From Herbiconiux moechotypicola (lineage in GTDB: Bacteria; Actinomycetota; Actinomycetes; Actinomycetales; Microbacteriaceae), in assembly GCF_024979255.1 (NCBI RefSeq), contig NZ_JANLCN010000001.1, positions 434,001 to 498,000 on the forward strand: a stretch of 64,000 nt of DNA, written 5' to 3'. A program made the translations under genes and the position numbers. The notes under the pieces were generated by a model. It worked only from the letters and a program-made list of their open reading frames with translations, was not told the DNA's origin and made no database searches. The first letter of the stretch is position 1. Each line of letters opens with the position of its first letter. This document shows, piece by piece, positions 9,501 through 16,459 of this stretch.

Positions 9501-9565
9501 GCGTGCCTCCGCCCAGCCATCCAAGCGGGATGATCGGCCGCCGCGGCCAGCTCCGGTCGTCCTCC

Positions 9566-10207
9566 TCAGAGTGCCAGATTCCTCACGATCTCGGGCTGCC
9601 GCCCCATCCAGAAGGCTTCGATGGTCTTCCGGGGCAAGGGGAGCGAGGGGTCGTCCTCGACATCCTCGAGGTAACCGAGTCCGCGGACGACATTCGCGAT
9701 GAGGCCGGCGGGAGCTATCGGCTGGTACTTCTCGACAAGCAGTGTGAGGCCCTCTTCGAGAGAGATGTGGTCGTCGAGGATCATGAGGTCGAAGTAGTCG
9801 CGGAGCGCTCCGCGATCCTGAATGACCTTGAGCTTCGTGGCGAGCACGTCACCCAGGCTCGCCAGTCGGACACCTCCGAACTGCGTGGTCGGCTCGAGGA
9901 GGCGCTGGGATGATGCGTCGAGAAACTGCACTTTGGTGTCTTCGAAGACTCCATTGAGTGTGCCCACGTCGGCGAGTGTCGGCGCGAAAGCTCCGACGGA
10001 ACTCAATGCCTCGTTCAAGGACCGCACGTCGAACGGGGCCTCGGTGAAGAAATCGAGATCGCGGCTCACGCGATGCCGGAGGTGCGCGGTGAGTGCGGTA
10101 CCGCCGGACAGGTATGCGACTTCGGGTACCACCGGAGCAAGCCCGCGCCATGCGGCTAACGTGCCTTCGGGGAGGACGTGCGCCAGTGAGCTCAGGTCGT
10201 CAGTCAC
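9566..10207 (-). CDS. Nucleotidyltransferase, AbiEii/AbiGii toxin family
   Basis: A 213-residue minimal nucleotidyltransferase of the kind used as toxins in type IV-like toxin-antitoxin and abortive-infection systems. The signature GGTALTAHLRHRVSRDLDFF carries the family GGT...R-x-S-x-D-[LIV]-D-F pattern with the two metal-binding Asp residues, and the distal TKLKVIQDRGALRDYFDL provides the K...R-D-x-x-D motif. The start is GTG 10207, overlapping the stop of the upstream helix-turn-helix gene by 8 bases (GTGACTGA), which implies translational coupling with the antitoxin made first. GC content by eye is lower than in flanking housekeeping genes, suggesting acquisition. The target (often a tRNA in this family) cannot be read from sequence. 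Confidence 0.88.
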   Translation of the reverse strand: MTDDLSSLAHVLPEGTLAAWRGLAPVVPEVAYLSGGTALTAHLRHRVSRDLDFFTEAPFDVRSLNEALSSVGAFAPTLADVGTLNGVFEDTKVQFLDASSQRLLEPTTQFGGVRLASLGDVLATKLKVIQDRGALRDYFDLMILDDHISLEEGLTLLVEKYQPIAPAGLIANVVRGLGYLEDVEDDPSLPLPRKTIEAFWMGRQPEIVRNLAL

Positions 10208-10898
10208 GATGCATCCAGTTCGCGACGAGCGCTCTGGTGCGAGGATTCACGCCTCGACGCGACATCGCCTTGTCGATATCCGTGAGTGAGATGTTGTCGA
10301 GTGCCCATCGCCACGCGCGGATGTCTGGTGATTCGAGCAAACGCCCCGCCATGTAGCTTCCGTCGGTCTCGGGCGAGAGCTCTTTGACGTCGGCGTTCCA
10401 GAACAGATGGTGGAGCGAACGAGGCAGTGTCGTGGTCTCGGTGCGGGTGTTCTGTGCGCGAGGCAGCCGCGTGCGGCGGACCGCCGAGCGGAGCGGCTCC
10501 GGCCAGGAGTGTGTCGCCGCCGTCCAGCGCGATTCCTTCTTGGCCCGACCGCGCGCGAATTCGGAAGAGACCCGAGAGATCAACCGACGATCACGAAGAG
10601 TGTGGAGCGTCTTGGATGCCGTGGTCGGGCTCAATCCTGCCTGGGTGGCGACGCTTCGCGCGCTCGGCAATCCGAGAGGAGCCCGGCTGAGCGCGGCGAG
10701 CACGCGGAGCTCCGACCCCGGGGCGACTTGTGTCGGTGTGGAGCCGCGCTCAGCAAGGAGCCGATCGAGAACACCCTCCGGCACACGGCGAGCATGACCG
10801 CGGCCCGTGCGCGCCACTCCCTCTGCATCGAGTGCGCGATGGACCGCAGGAAGGCTCAATCCGAGCTCCTTGGCGAGTTGCGGCGCAGTCGTGTCCAT
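10200..10898 (-). CDS. Helix-turn-helix antitoxin/regulator of the AbiEii-type pair
   Basis: A 232-residue protein whose N-terminus (APQLAKELGLSLPAVHRALD) is a helix-turn-helix. A second winged-helix-like segment spans about residues 65-115 (SARSVATQAGLSPTTASKTL, then LRDRRLISRVSSE). The C-terminal third (LHHLFWNADVKELSP...GRLLESPDIRAWRWAL) resembles the small DUF6922-type domain that often accompanies AbiEii-like nucleotidyltransferases; this is from memory. It is first in a two-gene operon, overlapping the toxin start by 8 bases, the standard antitoxin-first order. A TAGAAT box 6 bases before the ATG, overlapped by a perfect 10-base palindrome that includes the first two bases of the ATG, suggests a leaderless and autorepressed transcript. 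Confidence 0.8.
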   Translation of the reverse strand: MDTTAPQLAKELGLSLPAVHRALDAEGVARTGRGHARRVPEGVLDRLLAERGSTPTQVAPGSELRVLAALSRAPLGLPSARSVATQAGLSPTTASKTLHTLRDRRLISRVSSEFARGRAKKESRWTAATHSWPEPLRSAVRRTRLPRAQNTRTETTTLPRSLHHLFWNADVKELSPETDGSYMAGRLLESPDIRAWRWALDNISLTDIDKAMSRRGVNPRTRALVANWMHRD

Positions 10899-10910
10899 AA
10901 CGTTATTCTA
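10897..10910 (-). promoter_or_regulatory. Leaderless promoter with palindrome for the toxin-antitoxin operon
   Basis: On the minus strand the -10 box TAGAAT (10910-10905) lies 6 bases before ATG 10898, placing the transcript start at or near the A of the ATG. A perfect palindrome, ATAACGTTAT (10897-10906), overlaps the box and the start codon. This is where a repressor such as the encoded helix-turn-helix protein could block transcription. No clear -35 is visible. Confidence 0.55.
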
Positions 10911-10972
10911 ATCCGCGAGGACCGTGAATGCGCGTGTCTGCTGACGTCCGCTACTGCGTGACCACACACGCG

Positions 10973-11006
10973 GAAGGGCCGCACCCCCGTGGGGATGCGG
11001 CCCTTC
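10973..11006 (-). terminator. Hairpin terminator after glnA1
   Basis: An 11-base perfect stem (GAAGGGCCGCA at 10973-10983 with TGCGGCCCTTC at 10996-11006) encloses an inner CCCC/GGGG pair. It lies 25 bases past the glnA1 stop. There is no long U tract, as is common in high-GC actinobacteria. It separates glnA1 from the toxin-antitoxin operon, which starts on the same strand about 75 bases beyond it. Confidence 0.75.
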
Positions 11007-11030
11007 GTGCGTGCGCAGAGCGCGGTGCGA

Positions 11031-12455
11031 TCAGACCCCGTAGTAGAGCTCGTACTCGAAGGGGTGCGGGCGCTGTGCGATCGGCTTGATCTCGTTCTCG
11101 CGCTTGTAGTTGATCCAGGTCTCGATCAGGTCGGGGGTGAACACGTTGCCCTTGGTGAGGAACTCGTGGTCGGCCTCGAGCGCGTCGAGCGCCTCGCCGA
11201 GCGACGCCGGCACCTGGGGGATGTTCTTGGCCTCCTCGGGCGGCAGCTCGTAGAGGTCCTTGTCGACCGGCTCGTGAGGCTCGATGCGGTTCTGGATGCC
11301 GTCGAGGCCCGCCATGAGCTGCGCCGCGAAGGCGAGGTACGGGTTGCCCGAGGCATCCGGAGCGCGGAACTCGATGCGCTTGGCCTTGGGGTTGGTGCCC
11401 GTGATCGGGATGCGGATGGACGCCGAGCGGTTACCCGCCGAGTAGACCAGGTTGACCGGAGCCTCGAAGCCGGGGACCAGACGGTGGTACGAGTTCACGG
11501 TGGGGTTGGTGAAGGCGAGCACCGCGGGGGCGTGCTTCAGCAGACCGCCGATGTACCAGCGCGCGATGTCGGAGAGGCCGCCGTAGCCCGCCTCGTCGTA
11601 GAACAGGGGCGAGCCCTCGTTCCACAGCGACTGGTGGGTGTGCATGCCCGATCCGTTGTCGCCGAAGAGCGGCTTCGGCATGAAGGTGGCCGTCTTGCCC
11701 CACAGGTTGGCGGTGTTCTTGACGATGTACTTGAACTTCAGGATGTCGTCGGCCGCGTGCACCATGGTGTCGAAGCGGTAGTTGATCTCGCCCTGGCCGG
11801 CGGTGCCCACCTCGTGGTGAGCGCGCTCGAGGATGAGGCCGGCGTCGATGAGCTTCAGCGAGATGTCGTCGCGGAGGTCTGCGTGCTGGTCGACGGGGGA
11901 GACGGGGAAGTAGCCGCCCTTGTAGGGGGTCTTGTTGGCGAGGTTGCCGCCCTCTTCGACACGGCCGGTGTTCCAGGCGGCCTCGGACGAGTCGACGGAG
12001 TAGAACGAGCTGTTCTGCTTCACTTCGTAGCGCACGTCGTCGAAGATGTAGAACTCGGCCTCGGGGGCGAAGAACGCGGTGTCGGCGATGCCGGTGGAGG
12101 CGAGGTACTTCTCGGCCTTCTTGGCCACCTGACGCGGGTCGCGCGAGTAGATCTCGCCGTTGCGCGGGTTGTAGATGTCGAAGACGACGATCAGGGTGCG
12201 CTCGGCGCGGAAGGGGTCGATGTAAGCCGTGGAGACATCGGGGATGAGCTGCATGTCCGACTCGTGGATCGACGCGAAGCCGCGGATCGACGAACCGTCG
12301 AACAACTGGCCCACGGCGAAGAAGTCCTCATCGACGGTGGAGGCGGGAATGTTGAAGTGCTGCTGGACACCGGGGAGGTCGGTGAACCGGATGTCGAGGA
12401 ACTTGACGTCCGTGTCCTTGATGAACTTGAGCACCTCGGAAGAATCACTGAACAT
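11031..12455 (-). CDS. glnA: Glutamine synthetase, type I (main enzyme)
   Basis: Makes glutamine from glutamate, ammonia and ATP as a cytosolic dodecamer; 474 residues, the standard length of the adenylylated GSI-beta form. Visible motifs include the N-terminal [19 protein letters not shown], the [11 protein letters not shown] Glu/ATP site, the [18 protein letters not shown] segment, and the adenylylation loop [14 protein letters not shown] with Tyr402, the target of GlnE. The ATG at 12455 gives the typical start ([11 protein letters not shown]) and is preceded by GGAGATC; longer in-frame starts lack support. A strong GlnR-like operator lies upstream (12528-12565) and a terminator downstream. 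It is divergent from the RDD gene, sharing a 137-base promoter region. Confidence 0.96.
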   Translation of the reverse strand: MFSDSSEVLKFIKDTDVKFLDIRFTDLPGVQQHFNIPASTVDEDFFAVGQLFDGSSIRGFASIHESDMQLIPDVSTAYIDPFRAERTLIVVFDIYNPRNGEIYSRDPRQVAKKAEKYLASTGIADTAFFAPEAEFYIFDDVRYEVKQNSSFYSVDSSEAAWNTGRVEEGGNLANKTPYKGGYFPVSPVDQHADLRDDISLKLIDAGLILERAHHEVGTAGQGEINYRFDTMVHAADDILKFKYIVKNTANLWGKTATFMPKPLFGDNGSGMHTHQSLWNEGSPLFYDEAGYGGLSDIARWYIGGLLKHAPAVLAFTNPTVNSYHRLVPGFEAPVNLVYSAGNRSASIRIPITGTNPKAKRIEFRAPDASGNPYLAFAAQLMAGLDGIQNRIEPHEPVDKDLYELPPEEAKNIPQVPASLGEALDALEADHEFLTKGNVFTPDLIETWINYKRENEIKPIAQRPHPFEYELYYGV

Positions 12456-12527
12456 GTGAGAGATCTCCAATGGCTTGGAACTGAGAAGACTGCGTGGTGC
12501 AGCCACTCGTCATGCTATTGGCAGGCC

Positions 12528-12565
12528 ATTACTCGGCGGTGTCGCAATTGTTTCCGGCATGTTAC
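12528..12565 (-). promoter_or_regulatory. GlnR-like operator, four half-sites, upstream of glnA1
   Basis: Read on the minus strand the region carries GTAAC-n6-GAAAC-n6-GACAC-n6-GTAAT, with half-sites at 12565-12561, 12554-12550, 12543-12539 and 12532-12528, an exact 11-base period. The first two match the actinobacterial GlnR a/b box (gTnAC-n6-GaAAC) perfectly; the third and fourth are weaker. A -10-like TAGCAT lies at 12517-12512, so the box would sit roughly 25-60 bases before the transcript start, a reasonable position for an activator. It also lies just upstream of the divergent RDD promoter. Confidence 0.65.
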
Positions 12566-12580
12566 AGAAGGGTCGTGCCG

Positions 12581-12586
12581 TAGGCT
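12581..12586 (+). promoter_or_regulatory. Leaderless -10 box of the RDD gene
   Basis: TAGGCT ends exactly 6 bases before GTG 12593 and no ribosome site is present, so the transcript probably begins at the start codon. Confidence 0.5.
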
Positions 12587-12592
12587 TGTGAG

Positions 12593-13021
12593 GTGACGAA
12601 GAGCGCCGACGGATCCTCGCCGAATCGCGGCGCCGCCCCCAGCGAATGGCCGGGGGAGCGACTGGGTCTCCGGCGCGAAGGGCACGGCTCGGTCGCCCGG
12701 CCCGGCCGCCGCATCGCCGCTCTCCTCATCGACTTCGCGTTCTGCTACGTGATCTACTTCGCGTTCTTCTTCCAGAACCCCTGGGCGTCGAGCATCATCT
12801 TCTTCGTCGAGCAGGTGGTGCTCATGGTGACACTGGGCGGAGGCCTCGGTCACCTGCTGCTCGGGATGCGCGTGGTGCGCATCAACGGCGGGTACGCCGG
12901 GTGGTGGCGCCCCATCGTGCGCACCGTGCTGCTCATGCTGGTGGTGCCCGCCGTCATCTGGGACTCGGACCAGCGCGGGCTGCACGACGTGTTCTCGGGC
13001 ACCGTGCTGGTGCGTCGCTGA
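12593..13021 (+). CDS. RDD-family membrane protein
   Basis: A 142-residue small membrane protein. The RDD signature is seen as RPGRRIAALLIDFAFCYVIYF: the Arg before the first helix and the Asp in LIDF. Two or three hydrophobic helices follow, and the C-terminus DQRGLHDVFSGTVLV matches the usual RRGLHDxxAGTVVV ending of RDD proteins. Its biochemical role is not known. Genes of this kind flank glnA1 and DUF4191 in many actinobacteria, including mycobacteria. The GTG start at 12593 has a TAGGCT box 6 bases upstream. It converges on the DUF4191 gene. Confidence 0.85.
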   Translation: MTKSADGSSPNRGAAPSEWPGERLGLRREGHGSVARPGRRIAALLIDFAFCYVIYFAFFFQNPWASSIIFFVEQVVLMVTLGGGLGHLLLGMRVVRINGGYAGWWRPIVRTVLLMLVVPAVIWDSDQRGLHDVFSGTVLVRR

Positions 13022-13069
13022 GCTGCGCCCATGTGACGCCGGCGCGACGGGTCAGGGCCGCGCCGCGGA

Positions 13070-13783
13070 TCAGCGGCCGCGCTGCGGGCGCACGCGCAGA
13101 GGGTCGATGCCCTTCGGGATCGGCAGCGGCGAGTTCGACAGCGAGGTGAGGCGGTTGCTCACGGCGAGCACCTCGGGCTTGGTGAGGCTCGGCTTGATGC
13201 GCGCGAGCTTGGCGGCGACGCGGTGCAGCGGCACGGAGTCGTCGTCGGCGCCGACCGAGAGGAACGTGACCGGAACGTTGGGCAGGATGCGCAGCACCTT
13301 GCGGCGCTCGTCTTCGAGCATCTTCGTGGTGCGCGACTTCGGGCCCTCGCCGATGAGAACGACACCTCCGCGGCCGACCGCACGGTAGACGGCGTCCTGG
13401 GTGCGGCCATTGACGGCGACGGGCATCTCGCTGCCGGTCCAGCTGCGGCGCAGTGAGCTCTTGAGCACCGCGCCCACGGCGCCGGGCTGTCCTTCGATCT
13501 GCTTGTACGCGGCGCGCTCGGCACGGCGGCCGAGGATGATGAGGGCGGCGAGCAGGCCCGCCAGCACGCCGGCGAGGATCCACATGACCAGACCGAACAC
13601 GTTCTCGCGCGAGAAGATCAGCGCGAACGTGACACCGGCAGCGACGGGGAGCACGAAGCCGAGCGCCATCAGCCAGACCGCGCGGGAGTCGTAGCGGCGG
13701 GTCATCTTGAAGACCTGCCACATCTGCTTGATGCGGCCCGGTTCTTTCGGGGCCTTGGGGGTGCGGTCGGTCGAGCGTGCCAT
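13070..13783 (-). CDS. DUF4191 family membrane protein
   Basis: A 237-residue protein of unknown function, conserved beside glnA1 in actinobacteria. A basic N-terminus (MARSTDRTPKAPKEPGR) precedes two adjacent transmembrane helices (about residues 36-80: VWLMALGFVLPVAAGVTFAL and FGLVMWILAGVLAGLLAALI). A cytosolic C-terminal domain follows, with GGVVLIGEGP and KVLRILPNVPVTFLSVG, ending in KGIDPLRVRPQRGR. I chose ATG 13783: a TATCCT box lies 7 bases upstream, and the longer reading would add low-complexity Arg-rich residues. In many relatives the lipoate genes lipA and lipB lie next to it; they are not present here. Confidence 0.85.
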   Translation of the reverse strand: MARSTDRTPKAPKEPGRIKQMWQVFKMTRRYDSRAVWLMALGFVLPVAAGVTFALIFSRENVFGLVMWILAGVLAGLLAALIILGRRAERAAYKQIEGQPGAVGAVLKSSLRRSWTGSEMPVAVNGRTQDAVYRAVGRGGVVLIGEGPKSRTTKMLEDERRKVLRILPNVPVTFLSVGADDDSVPLHRVAAKLARIKPSLTKPEVLAVSNRLTSLSNSPLPIPKGIDPLRVRPQRGR

Positions 13784-13915
13784 GCCTACCAGGATACTTC
13801 GTCGCGTCGACCGTCTCGCGCCACTTCTCCTGCACAATCACGTGGCGGGAGCTGGTTGTCCACGGCCTAGGAACTCGTAGCCCGAAGCCGAGACGACAGA
13901 GTGCAGGATCGGGCC

Positions 13916-14824
13916 ATGCGGATGCGCGGAACGACGATCATCGACGGTGTGCGGCTGGTGGAGCTGCTGAGTGTGGGGCCCACGGCCAACGTGTTCGTGG
14001 GTGTCAGCACGAGATCCGGTGCCTGGGGCGCGGCCGGCGCACGGGTCGTGGTCAAGCTGCGGGCGCGGGGCGACAACCGGGCGCACTCGGAGCCGGTTGC
14101 GGGGGAGGCGCGGGAGTCCCGAGCGCTGGAGGCGCATCCGATCGGCGCGATGCCCCGGCTGTGGGCGAAGGGCTTCGCGCGGGGGCAGGATTATCTGGTC
14201 ATGTCGGAGTGCCCTGGCATGGTCGTTCCGCTCGCGGGCGGGCGTGCGGCCGATCGCCTGCGACAGGTCGTCGGGGAGCTGCACGCCGCAGGCTGGGCGC
14301 ACGGCGGATTGGGCGAGAGCGGTGTGCTGATCGACGACGATGGTTCCGTGTCGCTGATCGGGTTCTCCAGGGCTCGGTGCCGCGGCGACCCGGGTTTCGC
14401 GCGGGCGTCGCTCCGCGACCTGCACTACCTGGCCGGTCTCCCGCACGGAGACGCCGCGTCGAGAGGTGAGGTCGCGACCGTGTCGATCGGGGAAGCCGAA
14501 GCCTCGCGTTCGGGTGAAGGCGATGCCGCGGTGGCAGGAGCGCGCGGCATCTCGGTGGCCTCCGCCGAATGGAAGGGAGACGCGGGGGACGAGTGGGCCG
14601 AGTTCGAACAACGTGAGGTGAGGGAGGCGGTCGTGGTGGCGCCCAGAATCGGCGAGGCGATCGATCCGGCGCTTGAGGCCGTGCGCGTGGTGGGCGAGTG
14701 GGCGCGGGATGCCCTCGGGCGGCGCCGGAGGCGGTGGTTCACCCCGCCTCGGCGCAAGCGAATCGTCGTCGCGGCGGTCGTGGTTGTGCTGGTGGTCGTC
14801 GTGGCGAGCGTGATCCTGCCGTAG
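13916..14824 (+). CDS. Tail-anchored protein with degenerate protein-kinase-like domain (pseudokinase)
   Basis: About 302 residues. The N-terminal part aligns with the kinase/phosphotransferase fold: a beta-strand Lys (RVVVKLRA, Lys47) and a catalytic-loop region HGGLGESGVLIDDDGSVSLI followed by GFSRA. Compared with the usual H-G-D-L-x-x-x-N and I-D-F-G, the catalytic Asp is Gly131, the metal-binding Asn is Gly136, and the DFG Asp is Gly149. All three catalytic positions are lost, so phosphoryl transfer is unlikely. A charged low-complexity linker leads to a basic patch (RRRRRWFTPPRRKR) and one C-terminal membrane helix (about residues 281-301). The function is unknown; it could be a scaffold or a nucleotide sensor. 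The start is uncertain between GTG 13901, ATG 13916 and ATG 13922. It occupies the interval between DUF4191 and sucB. Confidence 0.7.
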   Translation: MRMRGTTIIDGVRLVELLSVGPTANVFVGVSTRSGAWGAAGARVVVKLRARGDNRAHSEPVAGEARESRALEAHPIGAMPRLWAKGFARGQDYLVMSECPGMVVPLAGGRAADRLRQVVGELHAAGWAHGGLGESGVLIDDDGSVSLIGFSRARCRGDPGFARASLRDLHYLAGLPHGDAASRGEVATVSIGEAEASRSGEGDAAVAGARGISVASAEWKGDAGDEWAEFEQREVREAVVVAPRIGEAIDPALEAVRVVGEWARDALGRRRRRWFTPPRRKRIVVAAVVVVLVVVVASVILP

Positions 14825-14883
14825 GCCGAAGGGTCGGGCTCGCTTCTTTCGCCGTGCCGGGCTGCGGGAACGGGCTCGAACGC

Positions 14884-14919
14884 AGAAGTGCCCCGCACCG
14901 TGGGGTGCGGGGCACTTCT
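14884..14919. terminator. Strong bidirectional hairpin terminator
   Basis: A perfect 16-base stem (14884-14899 with 14904-14919; arm AGAAGTGCCCCGCACC) and a four-base loop lie between the convergent pseudokinase gene and sucB, 11 bases past the sucB stop. Confidence 0.85.
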
Positions 14920-14930
14920 GAGGGATGGGA

Positions 14931-16373
14931 TTAGATGCCGAGGTCGCCCTCGAAGTCACCGTCCTCGAGGCGGTTCTTGATCGCGGTGAGGAAGCGCGCT
15001 GCGTCCGCTCCGTCGACGATGCGGTGGTCGTAGCTGAGAGCCAGGTACACCATCGAGCGCACGGCAATGGCGTCTGCGCCGTCGACCGTCACCACGGCGG
15101 GCTTCTTCACGACCGCGCCGGTACCGAGGATGGCGACCTGCGGCAGGAACACCAGCGGCGTGTCGAACAGCGCACCACGCGAACCGGTGTTGGTGAGCGT
15201 GAAGGTGCCGCCGGCCAGCTCGTCGGGCTTGAGCTTGTTGTCGCGCGTGCGGGCGGCGAGGTCGGCGATCTGCGCGGCGAAGCCGGCGATGTCGAGCTCG
15301 CCCGCGTTCTTCACCACGGGGGTGAGCAGGCCGCGCTCCGTGTCGACCGCGATGCTGATGCTCTCGTGGTCGGGGTAGACGATCGAGTCGCCGTCGACCG
15401 TCGCGTTGATGACCGGGTAGGCCTTCAGCGCCTCGGCCGCCGCGATGGCGAAGAACGGCATGAACGAGAGCTTGTTGCCCGTCTTCTCGACGAAGACGCC
15501 TTTCACCTTGTCGCGCAGCTGCGCGACCTTGGTGACGTCGACCTCGACGACCGTGGTGAGCTGTGCGGAAGCCTGCATCGAGGCCACGGCCCGCTCGGCC
15601 ACGACCTTGCGCAGACGCGACATGGGCTGGGTGGTTCCACGCAGCGGCGAGACCTCGAGCGGTGCGCGCTTCGCGGCCACCGGAGCAGCGGCCGCAGCGG
15701 GCTTCTCGGCGGCGGCGATCACGTCTTCCTTGCGGATGCGTCCGCCCACACCCGTACCGACGACCGACGCGAGGTCGACACCGCGGTCGTGCGCGAGCTT
15801 GCGCACCAGAGGGGTGACGTACCCCGCGTTAGCACCGGCCGGAGCAGTGGGAGCCGTTGAGGCAGCCGGGGCAGCAGCCGCAGACGGGGCCGGGGCCGCA
15901 GGTGCCGGGGCGGCGGGTGCGGGAGCCGGAGCGGCAGGCGCGGGAGCCGGAGCTTCACGAGCCGGTGCCGGCGCTGCGGCGACGGGCTCCGGAGCCGCCA
16001 CGGGCTCAGGGGCTGGGGTGGGCTCAGGGGCCGGGGCAGGCTCAGGGGCTGCGGCGGGCTCAGGAGCTGCGGCCGGCTCGGGAGCTGCGGCCGGCTCGGG
16101 CTCGGGCTCAGCGGCCGGCGCAGCAGCAGCAGCAGACCCGTCGCCGATGGTCACCAGCGCGGTGCCCACCTCGACGGTCTCGTCCTCCTGCACCAGGATC
16201 GCCTCGATGACGCCCGCGACGGGCGAGGGGATCTCGGTGTCGACCTTGTCGGTCGATACCTCGAGAAGGGGCTCGTCGACCTCGACACGATCGCCGACGT
16301 TCTTGAGCCACCGGGTGACCGTGCCCTCCGTGACACTCTCACCGAGTGCGGGGAGGTTGACGGATTCGCTCAT
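14931..16373 (-). CDS. sucB: Dihydrolipoamide acyltransferase (E2) of a 2-oxo acid dehydrogenase complex, likely 2-oxoglutarate dehydrogenase
   Basis: Carries acyl groups on a lipoyl arm from E1 to CoA. 480 residues: one lipoyl domain (residues 1-78, lipoyl Lys43 in [12 protein letters not shown]), an Ala/Pro/Glu-rich swinging linker (80-183), the E1/E3-binding domain ([20 protein letters not shown], then [13 protein letters not shown]), and the catalytic domain ending with [16 protein letters not shown] (His450, Asp454 of the HxxxDG motif). Having only one lipoyl domain is on the low side for actinobacterial E2s, which often have two or three. The start ATG 16373 has AAGGAGA upstream and a TAGGCT -10 box at 16413-16408. 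lpdA (E3) lies just upstream on the same strand. Pyruvate specificity cannot be excluded. Confidence 0.93.
   Translation of the reverse strand: MSESVNLPALGESVTEGTVTRWLKNVGDRVEVDEPLLEVSTDKVDTEIPSPVAGVIEAILVQEDETVEVGTALVTIGDGSAAAAAPAAEPEPEPAAAPEPAAAPEPAAAPEPAPAPEPTPAPEPVAAPEPVAAAPAPAREAPAPAPAAPAPAPAAPAPAAPAPSAAAAPAASTAPTAPAGANAGYVTPLVRKLAHDRGVDLASVVGTGVGGRIRKEDVIAAAEKPAAAAAPVAAKRAPLEVSPLRGTTQPMSRLRKVVAERAVASMQASAQLTTVVEVDVTKVAQLRDKVKGVFVEKTGNKLSFMPFFAIAAAEALKAYPVINATVDGDSIVYPDHESISIAVDTERGLLTPVVKNAGELDIAGFAAQIADLAARTRDNKLKPDELAGGTFTLTNTGSRGALFDTPLVFLPQVAILGTGAVVKKPAVVTVDGADAIAVRSMVYLALSYDHRIVDGADAARFLTAIKNRLEDGDFEGDLGI
15825..16136 (-). repeat. Ala-Pro-Glu tandem repeat linker inside sucB
   Basis: Residues 80-183 of the E2 consist of short tandem units (APEPAA and variants such as APEPTP and APAPAAP). 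Such linkers act as flexible swinging arms. The near-identical DNA repeats make the stretch prone to length change and assembly error. Confidence 0.85.
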
Positions 16374-16407
16374 GACTTTTGTCTCCTTATGGAACCGTTC
16401 GTTTACA

Positions 16408-16413
16408 AGCCTA
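16408..16413 (-). promoter_or_regulatory. -10 box of sucB
   Basis: TAGGCT on the minus strand lies 34 bases before the sucB ATG, with an AAGGAGA ribosome site in the short leader. This gives sucB its own promoter within the lpdA-sucB interval. Confidence 0.45.
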
Positions 16414-16459
16414 GTGGCCGGTGGTGTCGTGCGCTCGGCGGCCGCCGCCGTGCCCGCGA

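Noticed and set aside
10200-10207. GTGACTGA overlap seen both in the toxin-antitoxin pair and in DUF3000-rnd as a shared special signal
   Set aside because: An 8-base stop/start overlap of this form is a common solution for coupled genes; two instances are not evidence of a signal.
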